A stretch of 64,000 nucleotides of DNA from assembly GCA_003001975.1 (NCBI GenBank), contig PVUG01000016.1, positions 1 through 64,000 on the forward strand, read 5' to 3'. This DNA is from Martelella mediterranea. Its GTDB lineage: Bacteria > Pseudomonadota > Alphaproteobacteria > Rhizobiales > Rhizobiaceae. Of this stretch, positions 47,710 through 57,188 are shown in pieces; position 1 is the first letter of the stretch; the number at the start of each line of letters is the position of its first letter. Made by a program: the position numbers and the translations under genes. The notes under the pieces were generated by a model that saw only the letters and a program-made list of their open reading frames with translations, did not search any database and had not been told where the DNA came from.

Positions 47710-48536
47710 CCAATATTGCCAGCTCCGCAAAAATCGACAGCCGCGCGATTGTCGAGGACGGAGCCGTGATTGGTGAGCACGCCGAAATCGGCGCGTTTTG
47801 TTACGTCGGCGCCAATGTTGTGCTCGGCGACAATGTGAAGCTTCTGCACCATGCGGTGGTGGAGGGGGCGACACGGCTGGGCGACGACTGCCAGGTGTTT
47901 CCCATGGCGGTGATCGGCGGTGCGCCGCAGAGCATCCGTCATGACGGCAGCCAGACCCGGCTTGACGTCGGCCGCAATTGCGTCTTCCGTGAAGGCGTGA
48001 CCATCAATACCGGCTCGTCCCACGGCGGCGGTGAAACCGTTGTCGGCCATGACAACCTGTTTCTGGCCAATTCCCATGTCGGTCACGACTGCCGCATCGG
48101 CAATAATGTGATCCTGTCGAACAATGTCATGGTCGGCGGCCATGCGACGGTTCATGACCGGGTGATCCTGAGCGGCGGCGCGGCGATCCATCAGTTCGTG
48201 CAGATCGGGCGACAGGCATTCATCGGCGGGCTCGCCGGCGTGGTCAACGACGTGATTCCCTATGCCATGGTGGTCGACAATCCGGCTTTCATGGGCGGGC
48301 TCAATGTGGTCGGCATGCAGCGCGCCGGCATGAGCAAGGGCGAGATCCACGCCGTTCGCAGGGCCTATCAGGCGATTTTCTCTGCCGGCACGGTCATCGG
48401 CAACGCCCGCGCCCTGCTTGAAAGTGGGGATGAGACCGAAGGCGCTGCCCGCGAAATCATAGACTTCGTTCTTGACCGCGACAGCGAGCGGGCTTTGACG
48501 ACGCCCGGCTCCAGGCGGCGGGGCAGCAAGGCGTGA
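47706..48536 (+). CDS. lpxA: UDP-N-acetylglucosamine O-acyltransferase
   Basis: A 276-residue beta-helix acyltransferase for the first step of lipid A synthesis. Hexapeptide repeats run through the first 190 residues, with catalytic HDG-like His in [13 protein letters not shown], and [11 protein letters not shown] begins the C-terminal helical domain. Overlaps fabZ and lpxI by four bases each. Confidence 0.97.
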   Translation: MTNIASSAKIDSRAIVEDGAVIGEHAEIGAFCYVGANVVLGDNVKLLHHAVVEGATRLGDDCQVFPMAVIGGAPQSIRHDGSQTRLDVGRNCVFREGVTINTGSSHGGGETVVGHDNLFLANSHVGHDCRIGNNVILSNNVMVGGHATVHDRVILSGGAAIHQFVQIGRQAFIGGLAGVVNDVIPYAMVVDNPAFMGGLNVVGMQRAGMSKGEIHAVRRAYQAIFSAGTVIGNARALLESGDETEGAAREIIDFVLDRDSERALTTPGSRRRGSKA

Positions 48537-49414
48537 GTGCGGCGTCGGCTTCCGGATCGGAGCCGGTCGCGATCATCGCCGGAAACGGCCGTCTGCCGTT
48601 TTATGTCGCCGAGGCCGCGCGTCAGGCCGGCACACCGCCCTTCATCATTCAGCTGCGCAGCGAACGCAGCCATGACTGGTCCGGTTTTGACCATATGGAG
48701 GCCGATATCGGCGCGTTCCGGCCGGTCGTGACCGCCCTCCAGAAACGCGGCATACGGAAAGTAGTGCTGTCTGGCGGTGTGACGACGCGGCCGGACCTTC
48801 TCGGCCTCAGGCCGACCGCGCGGGTATTTCTGTCGCTTCCTTCGATTTTGAAAAAGCTGAAAAGCGGCGGCGATGACAAGGTGCTGCGCATGGTGATCGA
48901 GCTTTTCGAGCGCCATGGCTTCGAAATCATCGCAGCACAGGCGATTGCCGGCGATCTTCTGGCAACAGCGGGTGTGCTGGGTGCCGTTGCGCCGGATCGC
49001 GATGCGATTGGCGACATTCTGGCCGCGGGCGAAGCGGCGCGGACCATCGGCGCGATGGATATTGGCCAGGGGGCGGTCAGCCTTGGCGGCCGGGTTGTCG
49101 CGCTTGAAGGCGCTGAAGGGACCGACCAGATGCTGGAACGGGTCCGCACAATGCGTGAAAGCGGGCGGATATCGCGAAAGCACCGGGGCGCGCTTGTCAA
49201 ACTGTGCAAACCCCAGCAGGATCTGCGCGCCGACCTGCCGTCAATCGGCCCGGAAACCGTGCGCGCGGCATCGGCCGCAGGCCTTGGCGGCATTGCGGTG
49301 GAGGCCGGACGGGCACTGGTGCTGGACCGCGCGGCAACCATTGCGGAGGCCGACAGGGCAGGGCTTTTCCTTTACGGGCTCGAGCCGGACGAGATCGCTG
49401 CGCCCGCGTCGTGA
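48533..49414 (+). CDS. lpxI: UDP-2,3-diacylglucosamine pyrophosphatase LpxI
   Basis: A 293-residue DUF1009 protein. LpxI replaces LpxH in most alphaproteobacteria and yields lipid X. VAIIAGNGRLPFYVAEAAR at the N-terminus and LVKLCKPQQDLRADLPSIG, then TVRAASAAGLGGIAVEAGR near the end are family marks. Begins with GTG overlapping lpxA by four bases. Confidence 0.95.
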   Translation: MSAASASGSEPVAIIAGNGRLPFYVAEAARQAGTPPFIIQLRSERSHDWSGFDHMEADIGAFRPVVTALQKRGIRKVVLSGGVTTRPDLLGLRPTARVFLSLPSILKKLKSGGDDKVLRMVIELFERHGFEIIAAQAIAGDLLATAGVLGAVAPDRDAIGDILAAGEAARTIGAMDIGQGAVSLGGRVVALEGAEGTDQMLERVRTMRESGRISRKHRGALVKLCKPQQDLRADLPSIGPETVRAASAAGLGGIAVEAGRALVLDRAATIAEADRAGLFLYGLEPDEIAAPAS

Positions 49415-49440
49415 ACCAATCTCTTCATGGGAGTGAAGCC

Positions 49441-50604
49441 ATGTCGAAAACTTTGAAGATCGGCGTGATTGCAGGCGAGGTTTCGGGCGATCTGCTTGGC
49501 GGCGACCTGATTGCGGCCCTGAAGACGATCCACTCCGGCGACGTTGAACTTGTCGGGGTTGGCGGCGATGCGCTTGGCGCCGAGGGGCTCGATTCGCTGT
49601 TTGATTATTCCGAACTGTCGATCATGGGGTTTACCCAGGTGATTGCGCGGCTGCCGCAGCTGATCAGGCGCATTCGCCAGACGGCCGATGCGCTGATTGC
49701 GGCACGGCCGGACGTTCTGGTGATCATCGACAGTCCGGATTTCACCCATCGGGTGGCAAAACGGGTGAAAAAGGCGCTGCCGGATCTACCGGTGGTCAAT
49801 TATGTCTGCCCCAGTGTGTGGGCGTGGAAGGAACACCGCGCGCGCGACATGCTGGCCTATGTCGACCACGTGCTGGCGGTGCTGCCGTTCGAGCCGGAAG
49901 CCATGAAACGGCTGGGCGGGCCGGAAACCAGCTTTGTCGGACATCGGCTGAGCGAAGAACCGGGGGTGATCGCCGCCCGGCAGAGTTCTGCCCTTCCGGC
50001 TGCGGGCACGCTGCCGACCATCCTGTTGCTTCCCGGCTCACGCGCCGGCGAGATCAAAAGTCTCACACCGGTCTTCCGCGATGTCGCGCGGACTTACGCG
50101 GAGCGCAATGCGATGCCCCGTTTCGTGCTGCCGACAGTGGCCCGCAGGGAGGAACTGGTGCGCGCGGCGATCGCCGACTGGCCGGTGAAACCGGAGCTTG
50201 TCGTCGGCGATGCGGCCAAATGGAAGGCATTCAGCGAGGCCCATGCGGCCGTGGCGGCCTCCGGTACGGTGGTGCTGGAGCTGGCGCTGTCCGGCATTCC
50301 TGTGATTTCGGCCTACAAGGCGGATTTCATCGGCCGGTTCATGCTGAAGAAAATCAGTATCTGGTCGGCATCGCTGCCGAACCTGATTGCCGACAAGCCG
50401 CTGGTTCCGGAATATTTTGATGACACCATGCGGGCAGGGGCGCTGGCCCGCTGGATGGAACTGCTGACGCGCGACACGCCGCAGCGAAATACCATGCTCG
50501 AAGGGTTTGACGGGGTCTGGCAACAGATGCGTACCGCGGTTTCGCCCGGCAGACGGGCGGCCGAGGTGACCCTTCAGGTGCTGAAAGACAAGAACAGGCT
50601 GTAG
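49441..50604 (+). CDS. lpxB: Lipid A disaccharide synthase
   Basis: A 387-residue GT19 glycosyltransferase that joins lipid X and UDP-diacylglucosamine. GVIAGEVSGDLLGGDL and YVCPSVWAWKEHRA are diagnostic. The ATG at 49441 has GGGAG eight bases upstream; the longer open frame through the lpxI end is spurious. It ends the envelope operon at a bidirectional terminator. Confidence 0.97.
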   Translation: MSKTLKIGVIAGEVSGDLLGGDLIAALKTIHSGDVELVGVGGDALGAEGLDSLFDYSELSIMGFTQVIARLPQLIRRIRQTADALIAARPDVLVIIDSPDFTHRVAKRVKKALPDLPVVNYVCPSVWAWKEHRARDMLAYVDHVLAVLPFEPEAMKRLGGPETSFVGHRLSEEPGVIAARQSSALPAAGTLPTILLLPGSRAGEIKSLTPVFRDVARTYAERNAMPRFVLPTVARREELVRAAIADWPVKPELVVGDAAKWKAFSEAHAAVAASGTVVLELALSGIPVISAYKADFIGRFMLKKISIWSASLPNLIADKPLVPEYFDDTMRAGALARWMELLTRDTPQRNTMLEGFDGVWQQMRTAVSPGRRAAEVTLQVLKDKNRL

Positions 50605-50612
50605 CCGGATAG

Positions 50613-50640
50613 CAAAAAGGGCCGCGATTGCAGCCCTTTT
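50613..50640. terminator. Bidirectional terminator between lpxB and rpsI
   Basis: AAAAAGGGC and GCCCTTTT arms flank a short GC hairpin between the convergent genes, with an A-run on one side and a T-run on the other. Confidence 0.8.
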
Positions 50641-50664
50641 CGTAAACAGAAGCGACTTTTGAAA

Positions 50665-51144
50665 TCAGCGCTTGGAGAACTGGAACGAACGGCGGGCTTT
50701 CGCGCGGCCGTACTTCTTGCGCTCGACGACGCGGCTGTCGCGGGTGAGGAAACCACCCTTCTTCAGCACGGCGCGCAGTTCCGGTTCGAAATAGGTCAGT
50801 GCCTTGGAGATGCCGTGACGTACAGCGCCGGCCTGGCCGGAGAGGCCGCCGCCGGTAACCGTGGCAACGATATCGAACTGGCCGGTACGCTCAGTCACGA
50901 CAATCGGCTGCTGCAGGATCATCTGCAGAACCGGACGACCGAAATAGTCGGTGAAGTCCTTGCCATTGACGGTGATCTTGCCGGAACCGGCCTTCACCCA
51001 TACGCGAGCGACGGCGTCCTTGCGCTTGCCGGTGGCATAAGCGCGGCCGAGATCGTCAACCTTGCGTTCGTGAACGGGGGCTGCGGGGGCTTCGGAGGCC
51101 GTGGCGACATCGCCAAGCGTCTTCAGATCGGACAGGTCAGCCAT
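50665..51144 (-). CDS. rpsI: 30S ribosomal protein S9
   Basis: A 159-residue S9 ending with [17 protein letters not shown], whose basic tail reaches the P-site tRNA. About 35 residues precede the conserved [17 protein letters not shown] start, an Ala/Pro-rich extension seen in related bacteria. The ATG overlaps the rplM stop by one base. Confidence 0.98.
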   Translation of the reverse strand: MADLSDLKTLGDVATASEAPAAPVHERKVDDLGRAYATGKRKDAVARVWVKAGSGKITVNGKDFTDYFGRPVLQMILQQPIVVTERTGQFDIVATVTGGGLSGQAGAVRHGISKALTYFEPELRAVLKKGGFLTRDSRVVERKKYGRAKARRSFQFSKR

Positions 51145-51608
51145 TAAGCGCTCCTTACATTCTTCTTGTTGAGCTTGGCAACGTCGAGAACTTCGGGCTG
51201 CTGGGCTTCATGCGGGTGGTTGGTGCCGGCGTAAACGCGCAGGTTCTTCATCTGGCGACGGCCAAGCGGACCGCGCGGAACCATGCGCTCGACAGCCTTT
51301 TCGATGACGCGCGCGGGGAAGCGGCCTTCGATGATCTGGCGCGCATTGCGCTCCTTGATGCCGCCGGGATAACCGGTGTGCCAGTAGTACATCTTGTCGT
51401 TGTACTTCTTGCCGGTCATCGCGACCTTTTCGGCATTGATGACGATGACGTTGTCGCCGTCGTCGACATGCGGGGTGAAGGTGGCTTTGTGCTTGCCGCG
51501 CAGACGCATGGCAACGAGCGAAGCGAGACGGCCGAGGACGAGACCTTCGGCATCAATCACGATCCACTTCTTTTCCACCTCTTCAGGCTTCTGGGAGAAG
51601 GTAACCAT
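51144..51608 (-). CDS. rplM: 50S ribosomal protein L13
   Basis: A 154-residue L13. [35 protein letters not shown] and [19 protein letters not shown] are conserved. It leads the rplM-rpsI operon from a strong promoter at 51717-51745. Confidence 0.98.
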   Translation of the reverse strand: MVTFSQKPEEVEKKWIVIDAEGLVLGRLASLVAMRLRGKHKATFTPHVDDGDNVIVINAEKVAMTGKKYNDKMYYWHTGYPGGIKERNARQIIEGRFPARVIEKAVERMVPRGPLGRRQMKNLRVYAGTNHPHEAQQPEVLDVAKLNKKNVRSA

Positions 51609-51716
51609 TTTCTGATACTCTCGATTTCATTCCGACCCCGAAGGGCGGACGTTTTTTGTTGCTTTACTTGGGGGATCCCAAGCGGGGCATATGCGACGGG
51701 CGCATGTGCTGGCGGT

Positions 51717-51745
51717 TGTATAGAGACAGGCTTGCGGAAGGTCAA
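51717..51745 (-). promoter_or_regulatory. rplM-rpsI promoter
   Basis: On the minus strand TTGACC (51745-51740) and TATACA (51722-51717) are separated by 17 bases, a near-consensus sigma-70 promoter. The start would give a leader of about 100 bases that includes a GC hairpin near 51635. Confidence 0.8.
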
Positions 51746-51802
51746 GCGTCAATATGGCGTTTCTGGAATGTATTTCCATTGTTTTTCAATGACTTAAAAT
51801 AT

Positions 51803-51818
51803 CGGTATTATAATACCG
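51803..51818. promoter_or_regulatory. 16-bp perfect AT-rich palindrome
   Basis: CGGTATTATAATACCG is fully self-complementary. It lies in the AT-rich gap between the divergent rplM promoter and the VOC-family gene, 129 bases before the latter, and looks like a dimeric regulator's operator. The regulator is unknown. Confidence 0.55.
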
Positions 51819-51946
51819 TATATATGGCGGCCGGTTTGCGGCCTGGATCAGCCTTATGATCATCGAAGGATAGCACATTGCGCTGGCGCTTTTGGTGAAA
51901 ATATGGAACATATAAAGAACAAAAATAGTGAATATGGGAGAGTTTC

Positions 51947-52387
51947 ATGGCGCTTCAGCGCAGGATCAGCATGATCACGCTCGGTGTGGATGATCTGGCG
52001 GCGGCGACGGCCTTTTACGAAAGGCTTGGCTGGAAACGGTCATCGGCGTCTCAGGAGGGCGTCAGCTTTTTCGGCCTCGATGGCATCGTGCTCGGGCTTT
52101 TCGGGCGTAAGGCGCTGGCGCAAGACGCCGGGCTTTCCGGTGCGCCGGCCGACAGGCCCGCCTTTTCCGGTGTGGCGCTTGCCTACAATGTCTCCTCGCA
52201 AGCTGCGGTGGATGAAACCATCGCCTTTGCCGAACGCTGCGGCGCGACCGTGGTAAAGCCGGGCGAGGCGGTGTTCTGGGGCGGTTACAGCGGCTATTTC
52301 GCCGATCCCGAAGGCCATTTGTGGGAGGTGGCCTATAATCCGTTTTCACCGCTTGATGAACATGGCCATATGACCTTGCCGGAATGA
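51947..52387 (+). CDS. VOC-family (glyoxalase/dioxygenase-like) protein
   Basis: A 146-residue vicinal-oxygen-chelate protein. ISMITLGVDDLAAATAFYERL opens the first beta-alpha-beta repeat, and GYFADPEGHLWEVAYNP closes the second, including the usual metal-ligand glutamate. Substrate unknown; could be glyoxalase-like or an antibiotic-binding type. Upstream is a perfect palindrome at 51803. Confidence 0.9.
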   Translation: MALQRRISMITLGVDDLAAATAFYERLGWKRSSASQEGVSFFGLDGIVLGLFGRKALAQDAGLSGAPADRPAFSGVALAYNVSSQAAVDETIAFAERCGATVVKPGEAVFWGGYSGYFADPEGHLWEVAYNPFSPLDEHGHMTLPE

Positions 52388-52481
52388 GCGGGCGGCCGGA
52401 CATGTTTGCAGCCTTTTCCTTGCAATCGCGGGCGTGCGGAGCGATAAGCCGCATCGTCTGAATGAATTGAAGAAGGATGCC

Positions 52482-53276
52482 ATGGCAGGCACGAACAGCG
52501 AGCTTCCGCTCATCGCCGAAGGACCGGTGATCATTCTGGTGAACCCGCAGCTTGGCGAGAATATCGGCATGGTGGCGCGCGCCATGGCCAATTTCGGGCT
52601 TGCGGAACTGCGCCTTGTCGATCCGCGCGACGGCTGGCCGAGTGATACCGCGCGGGCTGCCGCCTCCAAGGCCGATCATGTGATCGACGGCGCGACGGTG
52701 CATGACACCCTGGCCGATGCGATTGCGGATCTCAATTTCGTCTACGCCACCACCGCCAGAAGCCGCGACGGATACAAGCCTGTGCGGGGCCCCGGCGTTG
52801 CCGCCAAAACACTGCGGCAGCGATACAGGGATGGCGAGCGCACCGGCATCCTGTTCGGCCGCGAGCGCTGGGGCCTCAACAATGAGGAGGTCGGCATGGC
52901 CGACGAGATCGTGACCTTTCCGGTCAATCCGGCCTTCGCCTCGCTGAATATCGCCCAGGCCGTGCTGCTGATGTCCTATGAATGGATGAAATCCGGCATG
53001 GAGGATGAAAGCCGGACGGCGTTCCAGCCTGTCGACCAGACGCCGGCGACCAAGCAGGACCTGTTCGGCTTTTTCGGCCATCTGGAAGATGCGCTTGATG
53101 CGCGCGGCTATTTCCGCCCCGCCGACAAGAAGCCGCGCATGATCGACAATCTGCGTTCGGTGTTTACGCGGCGCGCCATGAGCATGCAGGAAATCCATCT
53201 GCTGCGTGGGGTGATTTCATCGCTCGACCGCTATACCCGCAAGAGCCCGCGCGGTGGCGAGGGCAGCGATGGCTGA
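52482..53276 (+). CDS. trmJ: tRNA (cytidine/uridine-2'-O-)-methyltransferase TrmJ
   Basis: A 264-residue SPOUT methyltransferase. [37 protein letters not shown] and [17 protein letters not shown] are the three knot motifs. It 2'-O-methylates position 32 of tRNAs. The ATG at 52482 follows AAGGA by five bases; a frame from 52434 has no support. Overlaps murI by eight bases. Confidence 0.94.
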   Translation: MAGTNSELPLIAEGPVIILVNPQLGENIGMVARAMANFGLAELRLVDPRDGWPSDTARAAASKADHVIDGATVHDTLADAIADLNFVYATTARSRDGYKPVRGPGVAAKTLRQRYRDGERTGILFGRERWGLNNEEVGMADEIVTFPVNPAFASLNIAQAVLLMSYEWMKSGMEDESRTAFQPVDQTPATKQDLFGFFGHLEDALDARGYFRPADKKPRMIDNLRSVFTRRAMSMQEIHLLRGVISSLDRYTRKSPRGGEGSDG

Positions 53277-54084
53277 GGCGCGCGAGGGGCCGGTTCTGAT
53301 ATTCGATTCAGGGATCGGCGGGCTGACTGTTCTGCGCGAGGCCCGCATGCTGATGCCGGACCGACGTTTCGTCTATATCGCCGACAATGCCGCCTTTCCC
53401 TATGGCGACTGGCCGGAAGAGGCGTTGCTGGCGCATTTGCTGGCATTGTTTGAACGCCTGCTCGACGATATCCGTCCGGCCTGCGTCATCATCGCCTGCA
53501 ACACGGCCTTCACGCTGGCAGGTGCGGCCCTTCGCGCACGTTTTCATGAAACCGATTTCGTCGGCACGGTTCCGGCGATCAAGCCAGCGGCCGAACGCAC
53601 CGCCTCGGGGCTGATTTCGGTGCTGGCAACACCTGCGACCGTGAAGCGGGACTATACGCGCACCCTGATCGAGAGTTTTGCCACGCATTGCCATGCCCGG
53701 CTGGTGGGGTCGAAATATCTCGCAGCCCTTGCCGAGGCCTATATCAGCGGCGGCGCTGTTTCCGATGAGGTGCTGTGGGCGGAAATCGCGCCCTGTTTTG
53801 TCGAGGAAGACGGGCGGCGCACCGATATCGTGGTGCTGGCCTGCACGCATTATCCGTTCCTCGCCAACCGTTTCCGAAAGCTCGCCCCCTGGCCGGTGGA
53901 CTGGCTGAACCCGGCGGAAGCCATCGCCCTTCAGGCGAGACGCGTGCTGGGCCAGCGCCCCGTTGATGCAATCGGCGAAACCAACCGTGATCTGGCGATC
54001 TTCACCAGCCGCGATGTCCGCCCGGAAATCGCGCGGCTGATGCAGGGGTTCGGTCTGATCGTTGCAGGCGGTGAGGGAGCTTAG
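53269..54084 (+). CDS. murI: Glutamate racemase
   Basis: A 271-residue cofactor-independent racemase that makes D-glutamate for peptidoglycan. [14 protein letters not shown], the first catalytic cysteine in IIACNTAF and the second in LACTHYPFL are all present. The ATG at 53269 lies within trmJ, so translation is coupled. It ends four bases into the convergent mntH stop. Confidence 0.96.
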   Translation: MAEAREGPVLIFDSGIGGLTVLREARMLMPDRRFVYIADNAAFPYGDWPEEALLAHLLALFERLLDDIRPACVIIACNTAFTLAGAALRARFHETDFVGTVPAIKPAAERTASGLISVLATPATVKRDYTRTLIESFATHCHARLVGSKYLAALAEAYISGGAVSDEVLWAEIAPCFVEEDGRRTDIVVLACTHYPFLANRFRKLAPWPVDWLNPAEAIALQARRVLGQRPVDAIGETNRDLAIFTSRDVRPEIARLMQGFGLIVAGGEGA

Positions 54085-55394
54085 CCGGCGGCAAGCCCCG
54101 GGATCGGTACGCCAAAGGTCTGCAGCAGAAGCACGATATTGAGCGAGAGGACGGCAAGCGAGCCGATGATGGCGAGCGCACCGATCAGCCGGCCATTGGC
54201 ATAATCGCCCATGATTGCCCGGCTGCGGGTGAAGATGACCAGCGAGATCATCGGCACGGGCAGCGCAATCGACAGGATGATCTGGCTGACCACCAGCGCT
54301 TCCGTGGCATTGACGCCAAGCGCCACGACCACAAAGGCGGGCGCCATGGTGATCAGCCGGCGCAGCCAGATCGGAATGCGAAAGCCGACAAAACCCTGCA
54401 TGATCATCTGGCCGGCCATGGTGCCGACCACCGAGCTGGAAATACCCGAGGCGATCAGCGAGATCAGGAAGGCGCCTGCGGCCGCGCCGCCCAGAAGCGG
54501 GGTCAGCATGTGATAGGCTGTCTCGATTTCAGCCACTTCGCTGTGGCCCTTGTGAAAGGCACTGGCCGCCATCGTCACCATCGCCATATTCACCACGCCG
54601 GCAACGGCAAGGGCGAGCACAACCTCGATGTTGGAAAACCGCAGCACGCGGCGGCGGTCGGCCTCGTTTCTGGTCTTGACGCGGTGCTGGGTGAGGCCGG
54701 AATGCAGGAAAACCGCATGCGGCATCACCGTTGCGCCGATAATGCCGACGGCGATGGCAAGCGCGGTGGCATCGGGAATGTCCGGCGTGACCATGTGAAA
54801 GGCGGCTTCGCCCCAGGCGATCGGCGCGATGAACAGTTCAACGATGTAACAGAGGCTGATGACGGCAATCAGGCTGCCGATGATCAGCTCCATCGGCCGG
54901 AAACCGCGGCGTTCAAACAGCAGGATGCCGTAGGTGACAATCGCCGTGACCCCCATGCCGGCCATCAGCGGCATGTCGAACAGCAGCGCAAGCCCGATGG
55001 CGCCGCCGAGAAATTCGGCAAGATCCGTCGCCATCGCCGCGATTTCGCTGACGATCCACATCAGGATGACCACGGGCTTCGAGAATTCGTCGCGACAGAC
55101 TTCCGCGAGATTGCGGCCGGTGACGATGCCAAGCTTGGCCGACAGTCCCTGAAACAGCATGGCGATCAGGTTGGCGAACAGCACCACCCACAACAGCGTG
55201 TAGCCATAGCCGGCGCCGGCCTGGATATTGGTGGCATAATTGCCGGGGTCGACATAGGCGATGGAGGCAATCACCGCCGGACCGGCGAAAAGCAGCGCCG
55301 ACCGCGGCCTGATATGGCCGGAAGCCATGGCCTGCTCGATGGCCGTATTGGTGCGATCACTCAGCGAAGGGCGTCTGGAATTATGGTCTGACAT
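54081..55394 (-). CDS. mntH: NRAMP-type manganese transporter MntH
   Basis: A 437-residue proton-coupled divalent metal importer with about eleven membrane helices. The metal-binding [13 protein letters not shown] (helix 1) and [10 protein letters not shown] (helix 6) are intact. The ATG at 55394 starts MSDHNSRR; an earlier start at 55433 would lie within the MntR box region. Upstream lies an MntR-type operator (55432-55453), and the regulator gene mntR is divergent, so repression by manganese is expected. Confidence 0.96.
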   Translation of the reverse strand: MSDHNSRRPSLSDRTNTAIEQAMASGHIRPRSALLFAGPAVIASIAYVDPGNYATNIQAGAGYGYTLLWVVLFANLIAMLFQGLSAKLGIVTGRNLAEVCRDEFSKPVVILMWIVSEIAAMATDLAEFLGGAIGLALLFDMPLMAGMGVTAIVTYGILLFERRGFRPMELIIGSLIAVISLCYIVELFIAPIAWGEAAFHMVTPDIPDATALAIAVGIIGATVMPHAVFLHSGLTQHRVKTRNEADRRRVLRFSNIEVVLALAVAGVVNMAMVTMAASAFHKGHSEVAEIETAYHMLTPLLGGAAAGAFLISLIASGISSSVVGTMAGQMIMQGFVGFRIPIWLRRLITMAPAFVVVALGVNATEALVVSQIILSIALPVPMISLVIFTRSRAIMGDYANGRLIGALAIIGSLAVLSLNIVLLLQTFGVPIPGLAAG

Positions 55395-55431
55395 CTTGGA
55401 TACGGCAATAAAATGGACTTGGAAATATTCC

Positions 55432-55453
55432 AAATATAGCCAAGGCTACATTT
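55432..55453. promoter_or_regulatory. MntR box upstream of mntH
   Basis: The 22-base site has halves AAATATAGCCA and AGGCTACATTT, closely matching the enterobacterial MntR palindrome built on ACATAGC / GCTATGT. It lies 38 bases before the mntH start. A separate TTGGAA-ATA-TTCCAA dyad (55419-55433) abuts it. Confidence 0.8.
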
Positions 55454-55482
55454 TTGTCAATCGGCGTCATATCTGCAATCCC

Positions 55483-55511
55483 TTGCATGCCGGACGGGTT
55501 CCGATTATTTT
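55483..55511 (+). promoter_or_regulatory. Putative mntR promoter
   Basis: TTGCAT (55483-55488) and TATTTT (55506-55511) are 17 bases apart. The second MntR-like box covers the expected start point downstream. Confidence 0.55.
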
Positions 55512-55520
55512 GTAATAACA

Positions 55521-55542
55521 ATGTTTAGCCTGGGCTTTAAAA
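55521..55542. promoter_or_regulatory. Second MntR-like box, before mntR
   Basis: ATGTTTAGCCT and GGGCTTTAAAA keep the TAGCC...GGCT core of the first box with more mismatches in the flanks. It lies about 10 bases past the -10 box of the putative mntR promoter, suggesting weak autorepression. Confidence 0.6.
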
Positions 55543-55633
55543 TGCAATCACATGTTATTTTCGGCTGTTTCGATGCCGAGAAATACGGGTTTTTCGCAAA
55601 GACAGGTGTGTTGATGCTGCGGGAGGCAGGGAT

Positions 55634-56050
55634 ATGACCGATGGACCGGGCGATCAGGCCGACCGATTCTCCAAAGCCCGTTCGGAACGTGCTTCAGCGC
55701 TTCTGGAGGATTATACCGAACTGATTGCCGATCTGACGGCGGAACATGGCGAGGCGCGGCTGGTGGATATCGCCAGAGCCATGGGCATTGCCCATCCGAC
55801 GGCGGCGAAAGCCGTCTCCCGGCTGAAGCGGGAGGGGCTTGCAACCTCGCGGCCCTATCGCGGTGTTTTTCTGACGGAGGCCGGCGAGGCGATGGCGGAC
55901 AAGGCCCGCATCCGTCACCAGCTGGTGCGCGACCTGCTGCTGGCCGTCGGCGTTCCGGCGGAAGCGGCGGAACTGGACGCCGAAGGCATCGAGCATCATG
56001 TGTCCGACGAGACGCTCGCCGCCTTCGAGGCATTTTTGAAGCAGACCTAA
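55634..56050 (+). CDS. mntR: DtxR-type manganese regulator MntR
   Basis: A 138-residue MntR of the proteobacterial class. The winged helix is at about residues 40-85 (VDIARAMGIAHPTAAKAVSRL, REGLATSRPYRGVFLTEAG), and the dimerisation/metal domain contains HQLVRDLLLAVGV, ELDAEGIEHHVSDE, with the expected His/Glu ligands. No SH3-like third domain, as in the short class. Divergent from mntH with an operator in between. Confidence 0.93.
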   Translation: MTDGPGDQADRFSKARSERASALLEDYTELIADLTAEHGEARLVDIARAMGIAHPTAAKAVSRLKREGLATSRPYRGVFLTEAGEAMADKARIRHQLVRDLLLAVGVPAEAAELDAEGIEHHVSDETLAAFEAFLKQT

Positions 56051-56262
56051 TCCCAGAACGGACGTCCGGCCTCCTGACGGGCCTGATGCGGTTCGATACC
56101 GATATCGCGCAGCCGCTCGTCGGTGAGTTCGCGCAGTATCAGCCGCTGCCTGCGCCGTTGCGGCCAGTAGACAAGAAGCAGCCGGGTCAGTCGCCGGATT
56201 TTGCGGGCGATCTGGAGGGGGAATGCGGATTTGCGGTTTTGGGGGACAACGATCTCGGTCAT
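56047..56262 (-). CDS. DUF1127 small protein
   Basis: A 71-residue protein whose C-terminal half LRELTDERLRDIGIEPHQARQE is the DUF1127 (YjiS-like) motif, preceded by a basic stretch RRRQRLI. Short DUF1127 proteins in rhizobia have been tied to RNA turnover and phosphate/carbon metabolism, but this one is unassigned. The ATG at 56262 has AAGGAAA upstream; the TTG further up is rejected. Its end overlaps mntR by four bases, convergently. Confidence 0.9.
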   Translation of the reverse strand: MTEIVVPQNRKSAFPLQIARKIRRLTRLLLVYWPQRRRQRLILRELTDERLRDIGIEPHQARQEAGRPFWD

Positions 56263-56379
56263 GGCGGTTTCCTTCAATTGGTGAGGAAGGAGATAGCCGC
56301 AGTCGGGGCTGTGATGTTTCGGTCGTGAGCGAACTGTCGGCCGCTGACGGATCGGTTGTCCGGTGCTAGATTGAGCGTC

Positions 56380-57111
56380 ATGACAAACATCGTTTCGGGA
56401 AACACGCTTGCCTCTGTCGCCGCTCTGATCGGTGATGTCTCGCGTGCCAATATTCTTTCCGCCCTGCTTGGCGGAAAGGCGTTGACGGCGGGCGAACTGG
56501 CCGCCTGTGCGGGCGTGTCACCGCAAACGGCGAGCAACCACCTCGCCAGGCTTGTCGACGGTGCGCTGGTTGTGGTCGAAAAACAGGGCAGGCACCGCTA
56601 TTTCCGGCTGGCATCGGCGGAGGTGGCCGAAACGCTGGAGCATCTGAGCCTGCTATCGGCAACCGGCCCGGTGCGTCATCGCCCCACGGGGCCGAAGGAC
56701 GAGGCGCTCAGGCTCGCACGGACATGTTATGACCACATGGCCGGTGCGATTGCCGTCGGGATCACGGATTCTCTGGTGCAGTCCGGTTTTCTCGTATTCG
56801 ACGGAAAGGCCGGGCTGGTCACCGACAAAGGCGCTGTTTTTCTTGAGGATTTCGGTGTTTCTCTCAATGAGGCGCGTCACAGCCGAAGGGCGCTTTGCCG
56901 CACCTGTCTCGACTGGAGCGAACGGCGTCACCATATCGGCGGCTGGCTGGGGGCGGCGATGCTGGAGCGCTGCTGCGCGCGGCACTGGCTGCGGCCGGTA
57001 TCGGACGGCCGGGCCCTGATGCTGACGCGCGCCGGGCAGGCGGGTTTTTCAACGGTGTTCGGTCTGCCGCCCGAGATGCTCAGGATTATGACCACGGAAA
57101 GCTGTGGGTAA
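56380..57111 (+). CDS. ArsR-family winged-helix regulator with long C-terminal domain
   Basis: A 243-residue protein. The ArsR/SmtB winged helix covers about residues 8-90 (ILSALLGGKALTAGELAA, SPQTASNHLARLVDG, GRHRYFRLAS). The long C-terminal domain includes LARTCYDHMAGAIAVGITDS and CRTCLDWSERRHHIGGWLGA, whose cysteines and histidines could bind metal or sense thiol chemistry. It starts at an ATG near a GCTAGATTGAGCGTC leader. The HerA-like gene follows after 77 bases; no operator was identified. Confidence 0.88.
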   Translation: MTNIVSGNTLASVAALIGDVSRANILSALLGGKALTAGELAACAGVSPQTASNHLARLVDGALVVVEKQGRHRYFRLASAEVAETLEHLSLLSATGPVRHRPTGPKDEALRLARTCYDHMAGAIAVGITDSLVQSGFLVFDGKAGLVTDKGAVFLEDFGVSLNEARHSRRALCRTCLDWSERRHHIGGWLGAAMLERCCARHWLRPVSDGRALMLTRAGQAGFSTVFGLPPEMLRIMTTESCG

Positions 57112-57188
57112 CCCCGCAAACTCTCGGCGCGGCCCTTTCGACCTGTTACAAACAGGCCGCAACACCAACAAGAAGGCAAAGGCAACAA

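Noticed and set aside
56895-57188. N-terminal extension of the HerA-like ATPase overlapping the ArsR-type gene
   Set aside because: The extension is arginine/alanine-rich, out of frame with the well-supported regulator, and GTG 57189 has a proper ribosome-binding site.
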